From Bacillota bacterium (GTDB lineage Bacteria > Bacillota > Limnochordia > DTU087 > JAAYGB01), in assembly GCA_012727955.1 (NCBI GenBank), contig JAAYGB010000023.1, forward strand, positions 43,198 to 107,197: DNA of 64,000 bases, given 5' to 3'. Under the pieces are notes generated by a model. The model was given only the letters and a program-made list of their open reading frames with translations, did no database searches and had not been told where the DNA came from. Positions 43,360 to 52,272 of the stretch are shown here, piece after piece (the stretch's first letter is position 1; the number at the start of each line of letters is the position of its first letter). Both the position numbers and the translations under genes were made by a program.

Positions 43360-44177
43360 TCCTCCTCAGTATGAACAAATCCCCAGCCTTGATCCACGTG
43401 TTGGCCGGGATGCTCCGGCATTCCCGGTAGGATCAATCCGCCATCGACCTTGAGGGTAATTCCCGTGATATAGGAAGCTTTTTCCGAACAGAGCCAGGCC
43501 ACGGCATTGCCAATGTCCTGGGGCGTCCCCTTTCGCCCCAAGGGGATTCGCTTCGCTAGATAGTCCACGTATGGGGCTCCAGGCTGAGGCTCCCTGATTT
43601 GGGTTGCGCCTGGTGCTACGCTGTTTACCCGGATCCCATGGGGAGCCAAATCCAGAGCGATGGCCTGGGTGGCCCGATTGATGGCGGCTTTTAGTCCTCC
43701 ATAGAGCCAATCCCTGGGGTAAGCCCTTTCCCCGCGGGTGGAGGAGATAAAGATGATATTTCCCGGAATCCCGTGGGCAATCATATGTTTAGCTGCCTCT
43801 TGGGCTGCCAGGAGATAGGCCTTGAAATTCAGGTTGATTAGGTAGTCCATCTTCTCCGGTTCCATTTCCGTGATGGAGCCCAGGATAGTGACGCCGGCGT
43901 TGTTGACCAGGACGTCCAAGTGCCCCAGACTCTCGATGGCCCATTGGACTACTTGGGCTGGAATCCTGGGATCTTCGAGGCTAGCCTGCATCACATAGCA
44001 TTCACGGTCGTACTCGTCTTGGATTAATCGGGCAACTTCCAGGGCACTGTCTCGGGCCGTGGCATAGGTGAGGGCTACATCATACCCCTTTTGGGCTAGG
44101 GTGAGGGCGATGCCTCTTCCGATACCGCGACTTCCTCCCGTTACCAGGGCAGTTCTGTGACCTCGACTGGTTGTCAT
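43356..44177 (-). CDS. SDR family oxidoreductase
   Basis: 273 residues from ATG 44177, chosen for the GGAGGGAGG site nine bases upstream; the open frame extends to 44285 without family-like sequence. NAD(P) site TGGSRGIGRG, VNNAGVT, the catalytic Ser (ISSTRG) and YGGLKAAIN with Tyr/Lys, and DGG near the end show a classical short-chain dehydrogenase. Together with the ManD-type dehydratase it may reduce or oxidise a sugar acid (for example fructuronate to mannonate). Confidence 0.92.
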   Translation of the reverse strand: MTTSRGHRTALVTGGSRGIGRGIALTLAQKGYDVALTYATARDSALEVARLIQDEYDRECYVMQASLEDPRIPAQVVQWAIESLGHLDVLVNNAGVTILGSITEMEPEKMDYLINLNFKAYLLAAQEAAKHMIAHGIPGNIIFISSTRGERAYPRDWLYGGLKAAINRATQAIALDLAPHGIRVNSVAPGATQIREPQPGAPYVDYLAKRIPLGRKGTPQDIGNAVAWLCSEKASYITGITLKVDGGLILPGMPEHPGQHVDQGWGFVHTEEE

Positions 44178-44351
44178 CGCAATATACCTCCCTCCAAAGG
44201 ACCGGTCAATGTTTTGGTTAGCAGTACTTACTACATAACTTATCGATCCCCTTGAGGACTGGGATGATTTTGTCCAGGAACTCACCGACCCTGCGCCGAA
44301 GAAAAAATGGAAACTATCAGAATTGCGCGAGAGGAAAGGAGATGCATAGCG

Positions 44352-46610
44352 GTGACGGTACAGGAGAAGATTGCCAAGTTGATCTCTGAGATGACCCTAG
44401 AGGAGAAGGCGGCCCTGTGTTCTGGCCAAGGACCCTGGCATACCCAGGCCATCCAGCGATTGGGCTTGCCCGCGATGTTAGTAACCGATGGACCCCACGG
44501 GGTTCGTTTGGCAGAGAAGCCGGAAACCTTGGAGTGGAACAATCGACCGGCCACCTGCTTTCCCACCAATGCCGCGGTGGCTTCATCCTGGGATCCCCAG
44601 CTGGTGAAGGAGATCGGGCAGGCCCTTGCAGCTGAATGTAAGGAAATGGGGGTTCATGTTCTCCTGGGACCGGGCATTAATTTGAAACGCTCACCCCTGG
44701 GAGGAAGAAACTTTGAATATTATTCTGAAGACCCCTATTTGACGGGGCAGATGGGAACGGCTTTCGTGCAAGGATTACAGGAACGAGGGGTGGGTGCCTC
44801 CCTGAAACACTTTGCCGCGAATAATCAGGAGTTTGAGCGGATGACCATCGATGCCCACATCGACGAGCGCACGCTGCGGGAAATCTACTTATCGGGATTT
44901 GAGCAAGTGGTAAAAGAAGCCAAACCCTGGACGGTGATGTGTGCCTACAACCGGATCAACGGTGTCTATGGATCGGAAAACTCCTATCTCCTGACGGATA
45001 TTCTCCGGGAGGAGTGGGGTTTTGAAGGATTTGTGGTCTCCGATTGGGGTGCGACGGAGGATCGAGTTGTCGGTCTCAAGGCCGGTCTAGATTTAGAAAT
45101 GCCGGGGCCGGCACCGGCCAATGATCGCCGAATTGTCGAGGCAGTGCAGCGGGGAGAATTGGACGAAGCTGTTCTCGATGAGACGGTACGGCGGTATCTG
45201 ACGGTGCTGTTTCAGGCTCTTGAGGGGCAGAAAACCAAGGAGCCTGTGGACTGGGATGCTCATCATGCTCTGGCTCGAAGGGCCGCGGCCGAAAGTATGG
45301 TCCTGTTGAAAAACTATGACCAAACCTTGCCCCTGCAGATTGACCAATTAGAGGAGTTGGCGGTGATCGGGCATTTTGCCATGACGCCTCGATTCCAGGG
45401 TGGCGGTAGCTCTAAAGTTAATCCCCGTCGACTGGACATTCCCTTAGAGGAGATTAGGGCAGCTGCTGCACCCGCGGTGCGGGTAACCTACGCTCCAGGT
45501 TATCTGGAAAGCGGTGAAGCGGATCCCCAACTAATTGCCGAGGCAGTGGACAATGCCCGACGGGCTTCGGTGGCGGTGGTGTTTGCTGGCTTGCCGGATC
45601 GCATTGAATCGGAGGGTTACGATCGCCCCCATATCAATTTGCCGGAAAATCAGGTTCAGCTCATTGAAGCTGTGGCCCGAGTTCAGCCACGGACGGTGGT
45701 TGTACTCAACAACGGCTCTGCCGTGGCGATGACTCCCTGGATTGGGTCCGTGCCGGCGGTCCTGGAGGCTTGGCTGCCGGGACAGGCCGGGGGAGGGGCA
45801 ATCGCCGACATTCTCTTTGGCAAAGTTAACCCTTCCGGTCGGTTGGCGGAAACCTTCCCCATGACCCTGCGGGATAATCCTTCCTACCTCAACTTCCCAG
45901 GGGAGAATGGGGTAGTACGGTATGGAGAAGGCCTGTTCGTGGGCTACCGCTACTATGACAAAAAGGGCATCAGACCGCTGTTTCCCTTTGGCTACGGCTT
46001 GTCCTACACCAAGTTTGCCTACGAAGGTCTAGAGCTTAGCTGCCAGGAGCTCAAAGATACCGACAGTTTGACGGTCTCCCTAACAGTCACCAACGTCGGT
46101 GAGGTTGCCGGCAAGGAAGTGGTGCAGCTCTATGTTCGCCCCCATCAGTCGAGGTTGGTTCGTCCCGAGAAGGAACTAAAGGCCTTTGCCAAGGTCTATC
46201 TCGAACCTGGGCAGGCAAAACAGGTACAACTGCAGCTGCAGCCTCGGGATTTTGCCTATTATGATCCTGCCTACCGCGATTGGGTGGTGGAGGAGGGGGA
46301 CTACGACATCCTGGTTGCCAAGTCGGCTGCGGAAACTGTGTTGTCGGCTGCAGTGCACATCGAAGCCACCCGCCAATGGCGCCGGCCCTTAACCCGAGAT
46401 TCCTCCATCAAGGACTGGATGAACGATGAGAAGGGACGGCAGGTTCTCCAGTCGGTACTGCCACCAGAGCAGCTGGAGATGTTTATGAGCAGTGATAGTG
46501 AGCTGGCGGCGATGTTTTCGGCGATGCCCATCAAGAAATTAGTCTCCTTTAGCCAGGGACGATTAACGGAGGAACATTTGGAGCAAATGATTGCTGCCGC
46601 TAATTCCTAG
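44352..46610 (+). CDS. Glycoside hydrolase family 3 beta-glucosidase
   Basis: 752 residues from GTG 44352 (AAAGGAGAT site). Domains: GH3 N-terminal barrel (about 15-290) with TDGPHGVR, KHFAANNQE and the nucleophile Asp231 in VVSDWGATED; GH3 C-terminal domain (about 325-560); fibronectin III-like domain (about 600-675, QLYVRPHQSRLVRPEKELKA). A C-terminal tail of about 70 residues follows. No signal peptide, so it cleaves beta-glucosides in the cytoplasm. It is divergent from the SDR/ManD pair, which suggests common use of plant-type oligosaccharides. Confidence 0.95.
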   Translation: MTVQEKIAKLISEMTLEEKAALCSGQGPWHTQAIQRLGLPAMLVTDGPHGVRLAEKPETLEWNNRPATCFPTNAAVASSWDPQLVKEIGQALAAECKEMGVHVLLGPGINLKRSPLGGRNFEYYSEDPYLTGQMGTAFVQGLQERGVGASLKHFAANNQEFERMTIDAHIDERTLREIYLSGFEQVVKEAKPWTVMCAYNRINGVYGSENSYLLTDILREEWGFEGFVVSDWGATEDRVVGLKAGLDLEMPGPAPANDRRIVEAVQRGELDEAVLDETVRRYLTVLFQALEGQKTKEPVDWDAHHALARRAAAESMVLLKNYDQTLPLQIDQLEELAVIGHFAMTPRFQGGGSSKVNPRRLDIPLEEIRAAAAPAVRVTYAPGYLESGEADPQLIAEAVDNARRASVAVVFAGLPDRIESEGYDRPHINLPENQVQLIEAVARVQPRTVVVLNNGSAVAMTPWIGSVPAVLEAWLPGQAGGGAIADILFGKVNPSGRLAETFPMTLRDNPSYLNFPGENGVVRYGEGLFVGYRYYDKKGIRPLFPFGYGLSYTKFAYEGLELSCQELKDTDSLTVSLTVTNVGEVAGKEVVQLYVRPHQSRLVRPEKELKAFAKVYLEPGQAKQVQLQLQPRDFAYYDPAYRDWVVEEGDYDILVAKSAAETVLSAAVHIEATRQWRRPLTRDSSIKDWMNDEKGRQVLQSVLPPEQLEMFMSSDSELAAMFSAMPIKKLVSFSQGRLTEEHLEQMIAAANS

Positions 46611-46627
46611 GACTAAGAAGCGGGCAC

Positions 46628-46654
46628 GGGCGCTACCCTTTGGTGGCGCCCTTT
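46628..46654 (+). terminator. Intrinsic terminator of the GH3 gene
   Basis: GGGCGCTACC (46628-46637) pairs with GGTGGCGCCC (46642-46651) through one T-G pair and a CTTT loop, then TTTG. It starts 17 bases after the stop. Confidence 0.75.
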
Positions 46655-46755
46655 GTCTGAGTCCAGGAGGGAGCACCATCCTATCTTGAGGCATACACTG
46701 TAGGAGCCAAGTAAGTAGTTGGAGGTCAAGGACTTCCAGGAGAGTGGTGACAGTG

Positions 46756-48003
46756 ATGACCTATGTGGTTCGATATGGTGACACTTTGACTTTAATCGCC
46801 CGCCGCTTTGGGTTGACGGTCCAGGACTTGGTGAGGGTCAATCCCGGAATCCATCTCCACCAACTTCAGGTGGGACAGGTGATTCAACTCCCTACGGGAA
46901 GGGTTCATGGGAGGACTTCCCCATCCCTTCGGCCCGCGCAGCAGCAGTACACTGTCCAGCCGGGGGATACCATGTGGAGTATTGCTCAACGCTTCGGCGT
47001 TGATCTGGGAGAGCTAATTAGGGCAAATCCCCAGTTAGATCCCACCAATCTGCAGGTAGGTCAGGTGGTGAATATTCCCCAGACGCCGACACCGGCGCCG
47101 GCCCAAGGAATTGTTCGCACCGATATTCCCTACGATTACGATGTGATGCAGGAGGATCTCCAAAGGCTAAGACAGCAATATCCTTTTCTTCAGGTTTCTT
47201 CCATTGGCTCTTCGGTGTTGGGTCGGGACCTTACCATGATTAGATTGGGCCAAGGCCCGAGAGAGTACCATTACAACGGTTCCCATCATGCCAGGGAATG
47301 GATTACCACTCCTTTGCTGATGAAGTTTATTGAAGAGTATGCCCGGGCTTATCAAAGTGGAGGGTCCTTGGCGGGTCACAACGTACGGGAACTTTACAAC
47401 GCTGCCAGCATTTATATTGTTCCGATGGTGAATCCCGATGGGGTAGACATCGTGATCAACGGAGTAGGACCGGATAATCCCTTCCGTTCCCAGCTAATCC
47501 AATGGAACGGCGGATCGACTAACTTTACTATGTGGAAAGCCAATATCAGGGGCGTTGACCTCAATCGGCAGTACCAGGCCAACTGGGAGTTAGCCAGACA
47601 ACAGGGACCTCCAGGCCCGGCTCCGGAAGATTACGCGGGACCTGCTCCGGAGTCAGAGCCGGAGTCCAGGGCCATCGCCAATCTCACTAGGTCCCATGAT
47701 TTCCGACTGGTGCTGGCCTATCATACCCGTGGAGAGGTGATCTATTGGAACTATCTGGGGTTGGCACCGCCGGAATCCAGGCAGATAGTGCAGCAATTTC
47801 AGCGGTTGTCGGGCTATACCCCTTTAGATGAACCGGGAGAGTACAGCAGCAATGCCGGTTACAAGGATTGGTTCATCCTGGCCTATCGGCGACCGGGATT
47901 CACCATTGAAGTTGCTCGAGGGGAGAATCCTTCGCCCCTTTGGCAACTGCCGGAGATCTGGAACGACAATGTGGGGATCTTGATGTACGCGGCAACGGTG
48001 TAA
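46756..48003 (+). CDS. M14 zinc carboxypeptidase with two LysM domains
   Basis: 415 residues from ATG 46756; GTG codons at 46744, 46747 and 46753 are also possible after the AGGAG at 46738. Two LysM repeats (about 1-48 and 65-112, each of YVVRYGDTLTLIARRFGL type) bind peptidoglycan or spore wall. The M14 domain (about 125-415) has the zinc motif HHAREW, NPDGVD, DLNRQY and AYHTRGE, with the catalytic Glu in FTIEVARGENP. It resembles gamma-D-glutamyl-meso-diaminopimelate peptidase I, which cuts wall peptides. No signal peptide is seen, as for some spore-associated members. Confidence 0.93.
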   Translation: MTYVVRYGDTLTLIARRFGLTVQDLVRVNPGIHLHQLQVGQVIQLPTGRVHGRTSPSLRPAQQQYTVQPGDTMWSIAQRFGVDLGELIRANPQLDPTNLQVGQVVNIPQTPTPAPAQGIVRTDIPYDYDVMQEDLQRLRQQYPFLQVSSIGSSVLGRDLTMIRLGQGPREYHYNGSHHAREWITTPLLMKFIEEYARAYQSGGSLAGHNVRELYNAASIYIVPMVNPDGVDIVINGVGPDNPFRSQLIQWNGGSTNFTMWKANIRGVDLNRQYQANWELARQQGPPGPAPEDYAGPAPESEPESRAIANLTRSHDFRLVLAYHTRGEVIYWNYLGLAPPESRQIVQQFQRLSGYTPLDEPGEYSSNAGYKDWFILAYRRPGFTIEVARGENPSPLWQLPEIWNDNVGILMYAATV

Positions 48004-48018
48004 GGGTGTAAGCTTAGT

Positions 48019-48066
48019 GGGTACAGGAGACTGCCTTTGCTGGCAAAGTCGACTGTACCCTTATTT
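48019..48066 (+). terminator. Intrinsic terminator of the LysM-M14 peptidase gene
   Basis: GGGTACAG (48019-48026) pairs perfectly with CTGTACCC (48053-48060), with an inner CTTTGC/GCAAAG helix, followed by TTATTT. Confidence 0.8.
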
Positions 48067-48149
48067 CGGCGGTAATAACTGATTTTAGCGGCAGGGGACT
48101 GTGTCCTTTTCTCGAAACTCTTCTTATTTGGGGCTAGAGGAGAGAGACA

Positions 48150-48425
48150 ATGATTCAAGACTATTTGCGCGCTACCTTCTTGATTTTCATGGCTGAAATG
48201 GGCGACAAGACCCAGATCCTGGCGATGACCTTTGCCACTCGATTTGCTGTGGGGCAAGTACTCCTGGGCGTTGGCATCGGTTCCCTGCTCAATCACGGTT
48301 TGGCGGTATTGTTAGGAACCCTGTTGGCTACAGTGATTCCCCTGACGATGCTGCGCCTGGTTGCTGCCATCTCCTTCCTGGGATTTGGCCTTTGGACCTT
48401 GACTGCTTCCGCTGACGATGAGTAA
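48150..48425 (+). CDS. UPF0016/GDT1 cation transporter, first half (split by an in-frame TAA)
   Basis: 91 residues, three helices, with the hallmark EMGDKTQI (about 16-23) of UPF0016. In related Mn2+/Ca2+ exporters (GDT1, TMEM165, MntX types) two such three-helix repeats are in one chain. Here the reading frame stops at TAA 48423-48425 after an acidic SADDE linker; the second half continues in the same frame. ATG follows AGAGGAGAGAG. It may function as a separate half that pairs with the second half, or be the front end of a broken gene. Confidence 0.85.
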   Translation: MIQDYLRATFLIFMAEMGDKTQILAMTFATRFAVGQVLLGVGIGSLLNHGLAVLLGTLLATVIPLTMLRLVAAISFLGFGLWTLTASADDE

Positions 48426-48443
48426 GAGGAAGCTCGCAAAGGG

Positions 48444-49265
48444 TTGAGTCCTTTGTGGACGGTGGCCTTGGCCTTTTTTGTTGGGGAGTTAGGGGACAAG
48501 ACCCAGCTGACGGCGATTACCCTAGCCACCGCGTCCACTTATCCTATTTTCACCCTGCTGGGGACCGTTAGTGGGATGGTGTTAACCAGCAGTGTCGGGA
48601 TTTTTATCGGTACTAAACTAGGGGACAGGATTCCCGATCTGGCGATTAAATTGGCTTCCTCGGCCGTGTTCACTGTTTTTGGGTTGGTGGCTCTGTATGA
48701 CGTTGTCCCAGGGGAATACCTCTCACTGCCGACGGTGGCAGTTGCGCTGAGTATCATTCTGGGTGCAAACATCTTGTTGATGCGGCGGACCATAAGGCAG
48801 CATCGGCTCCAAGGCATTAGTCCCCTCCGCCAGGCGGCCCGGGAAATCAAGGCCAGGGCCGAATTAGTGCGGGGGGCCGTATCTGAGGTCTGCTTGGGCT
48901 CAAAGGCTTGCGGTGGTTGTGAAAGTACTGACTGCCTGATTGGCTATGCCAAAGCCGCGCTAGATGCCGTTGCCAGTGATGGAGCCAGGGGTTTTGCCGG
49001 TGACCTGCCGTTGCCTAAGGATTTCGATAAGCCCTTCGAGCGCAAGAAGGTGGGACAAGCTCTGCAAATTGCGGCCATGGAGTGCTTCAATTGTCGAGGA
49101 AACCATTTGCCCAGTTGTGCCTTTCATCGGGCGCGACAGGCTCTAGAGCTGATCTACTTTGGTGAGATCCTGCCCTTTGATGGCAACCAAGCTAAGTATT
49201 TGGCCCTATTGCGAAAAAAGGATCGCCCTTTGGCTGAGGCTCTGGAACAAAGGGTGTCGGCTTAA
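48444..49265 (+). CDS. UPF0016/GDT1 cation transporter, second half with cysteine-rich C-terminal domain
   Basis: 273 residues from TTG 48444, in the same frame as the first half and 18 bases after its stop; the ribosome site (AAAGGG) is weak and too close. Residues 1-100 hold three helices with ELGDKTQLTAITLA, the second family motif. Residues about 115-273 are soluble and rich in cysteine: CLGSKACGGCESTDC (about 152-166) and CFNCRGNHLPSCAFH (about 214-228). Normal UPF0016 proteins end after the helices, so this tail is unusual and may bind a metal or Fe-S cluster. Translation could depend on readthrough or reinitiation. Confidence 0.8.
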   Translation: MSPLWTVALAFFVGELGDKTQLTAITLATASTYPIFTLLGTVSGMVLTSSVGIFIGTKLGDRIPDLAIKLASSAVFTVFGLVALYDVVPGEYLSLPTVAVALSIILGANILLMRRTIRQHRLQGISPLRQAAREIKARAELVRGAVSEVCLGSKACGGCESTDCLIGYAKAALDAVASDGARGFAGDLPLPKDFDKPFERKKVGQALQIAAMECFNCRGNHLPSCAFHRARQALELIYFGEILPFDGNQAKYLALLRKKDRPLAEALEQRVSA

Positions 49266-49270
49266 GAAAA

Positions 49271-49305
49271 GTTGCCGTTGGCTTGTGGCTGGCGGCAGCT
49301 TTTTT
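49271..49305 (+). terminator. Intrinsic terminator after the UPF0016 gene
   Basis: GTTGCCG (49271-49277) pairs with CGGCAGC (49293-49299) including one T-G pair, followed by TTTTTT. It begins six bases after the stop. Confidence 0.75.
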
Positions 49306-49496
49306 GTTTCCGGGTTTTTCCAAGGCTTGTCCCGGGTAAAGATACGGTGTCGTTACTGCAAGGCTGCGGCCTAGCCCGTGGAGGTAGATCGGAAGGTAGA
49401 GATAAGGACTGAAAGCGTCAGGATAGAGGTCAGTTTACGGAAGAGTAACAAAACCTTACCACTCTGGAAAAACATATCCGATAAATTCACTTGGAA

Positions 49497-49540
49497 TTTG
49501 ATCTAGATCAAAGATTTCACCTCGAACCTTCTGATATGCT
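49497..49540 (+). promoter_or_regulatory. FNR/HcpR-like activator site and promoter of hcp
   Basis: TTTGATCTAGATCAAA (49497-49512) is a perfect 16-base palindrome that matches the FNR consensus TTGAT-N4-ATCAA. A -10 box TATGCT (49535-49540) lies so that the site would be centred near -42 from a start at about 49547, the class II activator position. No good -35 hexamer is present, as expected for an activated promoter. Confidence 0.75.
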
Positions 49541-49583
49541 AGCAATGCGAATGATAGAACAACATACGGAGGTAGGTAAGAGG

Positions 49584-51233
49584 ATGAGCATGTTTTGTTT
49601 TCAGTGCCAAGAAGCGGCTAAAGGTACCGGTTGTACCGTACGGGGAGTCTGTGGTAAGACCAGCGATGTAGCGAATTTGCAGGATCTTCTCATTTTCACC
49701 CTGAAGGGTATTTCCTTTTACTCCACTAAGGCTCGGGAGTTGGGAGTAGATCTGGGCAAGGTCGACAGGTTCATTATTGAGAGCCTCTTTGCAACGATTA
49801 CCAATGCCAACTTCGATCGGACCTATTTTGTCAAACAGGTGCGCGAGGCCTTGCAGCTGCGAGACGAAGTTAAAGCCGCAGTGGTTAAGGCTGGCGGTTC
49901 GTTGCCGGAGAAGCTACCCGAGGCAGCCACTTGGACCGCAGAATCCGTTGAAGACTTCGAAGCTAAGGGAGCCCAGGTGGGTATCCTGGCCACGGAAAAC
50001 GAGGATGTTCGTTCCTTGCGCGAGCTAATTACCTACGGCCTCAAGGGAATGGCTGCTTATGCAGAGCACGCTTTGGTCCTAGGTTACAGCAATGATGAAC
50101 TGGCAGCCTTTATGCAACGGGCTTTGGCAGCAACCCTGGATCATTCCCTCAACGTTGACGATTTGATCGCCTTGACTATGGAAACCGGTAAGCATGGCGT
50201 CGATGTGATGGCATTACTGGATGAAGCCAATACATCTACCTATGGCAATCCGGAGGTTACCAAGGTCAATATTGGTGTGCGCGACAACCCTGGCATTTTG
50301 ATCAGCGGACATGACTTGAAGGATCTGGAGGAGCTTCTGGAGCAGACCGAGGGTACCGGTGTTGACGTGTATACCCATGGTGAGATGCTTCCTGCTAACT
50401 ACTATCCGGCATTTAAGAAGTACTCCCATTTCGTCGGTAACTACGGTAACGCCTGGTGGAAGCAAACGGAAGAGTTTGAGAAGTTTAATGGTCCCATCTT
50501 GATGACCACCAACTGCCTGGTTCCGCCCAAGGACTCTTACAAGGATCGGGTTTACACCACCGGTGTTGTTGGTTTTGACGGTTTGAAGCATATCGGACCA
50601 CGGCCGGAAGGCGGTAAGAAGGACTTCTCTGAGATCATTGAGCACGCTAAGAAGTGCGCCCCGCCAACAGAACTGGAAACCGGGGAGATCGTCGGTGGAT
50701 TTGCTCACAATACCGTGATCAGTTTGGCTGACAAGGTGGTTGAGGCAGTTAAGTCCGGCGCAATTAAGCGCTTCTTCGTGATGGCTGGTTGTGACGGCCG
50801 AATGAAGAGTAGAGAATACTACAGCCAGTTTGCCGAAACGCTGCCCCAGGATACTGTGATTTTGACTGCCGGATGTGCTAAGTATCGGTATAATAAGCTG
50901 GATCTCGGGGACATCGGCGGTATTCCTCGGGTACTTGATGCTGGTCAATGTAATGACTCCTACTCCTTGGCAGTCATCGCCTTGAAGCTGAAGGAAGTCT
51001 TTGAGCTAGAGGATATTAACGAGCTTCCAATTTCCTACAACATCGCCAGGTATGAGCAGAAGGCCGTCATCGTATTGCTGGCTCTGCTGTATTTGGGAGT
51101 GAAGAACATCCATCTTGGCCCGACCCTACCGGCCTTCCTGTCGCCAAACGTAGCCAAGGTCTTGGTGGAGAACTTCGGTATCGGTGGGATCACCAACGTC
51201 GAAGACGACTTGAAGATGTTTATGGCTTCCTAA
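49584..51233 (+). CDS. hcp: Hydroxylamine reductase / hybrid cluster protein
   Basis: 549 residues from ATG 49584; ATG 49590, six bases after AAGAGG, is nearly as good. The N-terminal [20 protein letters not shown] with cysteines for the cubane cluster, and later [27 protein letters not shown] and GQCNDSYS, supply the hybrid Fe-S-O cluster ligands. Length fits class I/II proteins (about 550). It reduces NO or hydroxylamine and protects against nitrosative stress in anaerobes. The upstream palindrome suggests control by an FNR/CRP-family regulator such as HcpR; none is encoded in this window. Confidence 0.96.
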   Translation: MSMFCFQCQEAAKGTGCTVRGVCGKTSDVANLQDLLIFTLKGISFYSTKARELGVDLGKVDRFIIESLFATITNANFDRTYFVKQVREALQLRDEVKAAVVKAGGSLPEKLPEAATWTAESVEDFEAKGAQVGILATENEDVRSLRELITYGLKGMAAYAEHALVLGYSNDELAAFMQRALAATLDHSLNVDDLIALTMETGKHGVDVMALLDEANTSTYGNPEVTKVNIGVRDNPGILISGHDLKDLEELLEQTEGTGVDVYTHGEMLPANYYPAFKKYSHFVGNYGNAWWKQTEEFEKFNGPILMTTNCLVPPKDSYKDRVYTTGVVGFDGLKHIGPRPEGGKKDFSEIIEHAKKCAPPTELETGEIVGGFAHNTVISLADKVVEAVKSGAIKRFFVMAGCDGRMKSREYYSQFAETLPQDTVILTAGCAKYRYNKLDLGDIGGIPRVLDAGQCNDSYSLAVIALKLKEVFELEDINELPISYNIARYEQKAVIVLLALLYLGVKNIHLGPTLPAFLSPNVAKVLVENFGIGGITNVEDDLKMFMAS

Positions 51234-51258
51234 TCAGTAACTGCAAATATCTGAATCG

Positions 51259-51292
51259 ACACGGTAGCGGGACATTCCCGTTGCCGTGTTTT
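51259..51292 (+). terminator. Intrinsic terminator of hcp
   Basis: ACACGGTAGCGGG (51259-51271) pairs along 13 positions with CCCGTTGCCGTGT (51277-51289), including G-U type pairs, followed by TTTT overlapping the arm. It begins 26 bases after the stop. Confidence 0.85.
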
Positions 51293-51366
51293 GCTATTGA
51301 CCAGAGCTTGGCGATAACGGTGCTTTACCGAGGAAAGTCTAGGTATCTGAATCGGAGCAATAGGAA

Positions 51367-51396
51367 GCGACCTGACTTAGCATTAAGTCAGGTCGC
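51367..51396 (-). terminator. Perfect 12-pair hairpin, possible terminator of the secreted protein gene
   Basis: GCGACCTGACTT (51367-51378) pairs perfectly with AAGTCAGGTCGC (51385-51396) around a six-base loop. It lies 73 bases downstream of the minus-strand gene 51469-52002. The T-run after it on the minus strand is poor (TTCCTATT). Confidence 0.5.
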
Positions 51397-51468
51397 CCAA
51401 GGAATTAGGTGAAGGTATATCTCAGGATACAGTGGCTATCTTTTAACGGGATGTCCGAGAATTTAAGG

Positions 51469-52002
51469 TTAGAGCTCCAATGCAGAAACAGTAGCGAGGA
51501 TCACGCCCTTAATCACGCCGTCTCCCGCGGGGAGTCTAGTCCAATCCTTGTTTTTGTTTACCGTTGCTTCTACCCAAAATTCTACTTCATGTCTACCGGG
51601 GTTAGAGAACACAAAGGGTTCAATTGGGGCGTAACCACCAAAGGCATTTCCGTTATCGGTGATGATATTAGGTGAAATCAACCAATCATCTTTGTCTCCG
51701 TCCCATCCCCAGAGATCCTTCTCATATACCCCTTCTGGTAACTCCCACTTGTTGTGATCGAAACCCAGTTCCACCTTGACAGGCATATTGGCAGCCACCT
51801 TGATCTTGTGCGGGTTATCGTTGCCGTTTCGGTCAGCTACACCTGGCTTACTAATGGTGAGCTCGAGGCTTTCGGGCGCGGTAACTTCGGAATAGGGCAG
51901 AATATTGATCACCAATTCCGTCTCCGCAGAAGAGCCTCCAGATGCAAAGGCCAGACTTGAAAGGACTAACACCATCGCCAAAGCTAACATCAGTTTTTTC
52001 AC
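51469..52002 (-). CDS. Secreted protein of unknown function
   Basis: 177 residues with a clear signal peptide (MKKLMLALAMVLVLSSLAFASG, cleaved near residue 20-22). The mature part is acidic, rich in beta-strand-forming residues and aromatic Asp/Trp turns (KDLWGWDGDKDDWLIS), and ends PGRHEVEFWVEATV then VILATVSALEL, so a small beta-sandwich is likely. GTG start with a weak AGCAGG site. I recognise no family. In a diderm it would be periplasmic or outer-surface. It stands alone between its own hairpin and a 200-base AT-rich upstream region. Confidence 0.75.
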   Translation of the reverse strand: MKKLMLALAMVLVLSSLAFASGGSSAETELVINILPYSEVTAPESLELTISKPGVADRNGNDNPHKIKVAANMPVKVELGFDHNKWELPEGVYEKDLWGWDGDKDDWLISPNIITDNGNAFGGYAPIEPFVFSNPGRHEVEFWVEATVNKNKDWTRLPAGDGVIKGVILATVSALEL

Positions 52003-52219
52003 TCAAATACCTGCTTGGTTTTTCGATCTCAGACATACAATAGCTTGGCCCAGTCAAAATGGGCTAAAATCCGAGGCAGAGTTTTATCAAATTTAGCTGA
52101 TTATATTGCTATAAGTACCTTTTGGCCCTAGTAGTTGTGAGCATATTTTTAGCACTAATGGGTAGGGTTTTGGAATCTTTAGACTGTGGTCGCACGTAAC
52201 TGCCATAGACTGTAGAAGG

Positions 52220-52252
52220 AAAAGACCCCACACGCCGTAAGGCGGTGGGGTC
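52220..52252 (-). terminator. Intrinsic terminator of the membrane protein gene 52273
   Basis: GACCCCAC (52224-52231) pairs perfectly with GTGGGGTC (52245-52252), with an inner GCC/GGC helix; on the minus strand it is followed by TTTTCC. It lies 20 bases after the minus-strand stop. Confidence 0.82.
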
Positions 52253-52272
52253 TGAGCAATTGTCCTGACCAA

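Noticed and set aside
48061..48149. Possible manganese (yybP-ykoY) riboswitch before the UPF0016 transporter
   Set aside because: UPF0016 genes are sometimes under this riboswitch, but the 89 bases between the upstream terminator and the ATG are too short and lack its conserved internal-loop sequences.
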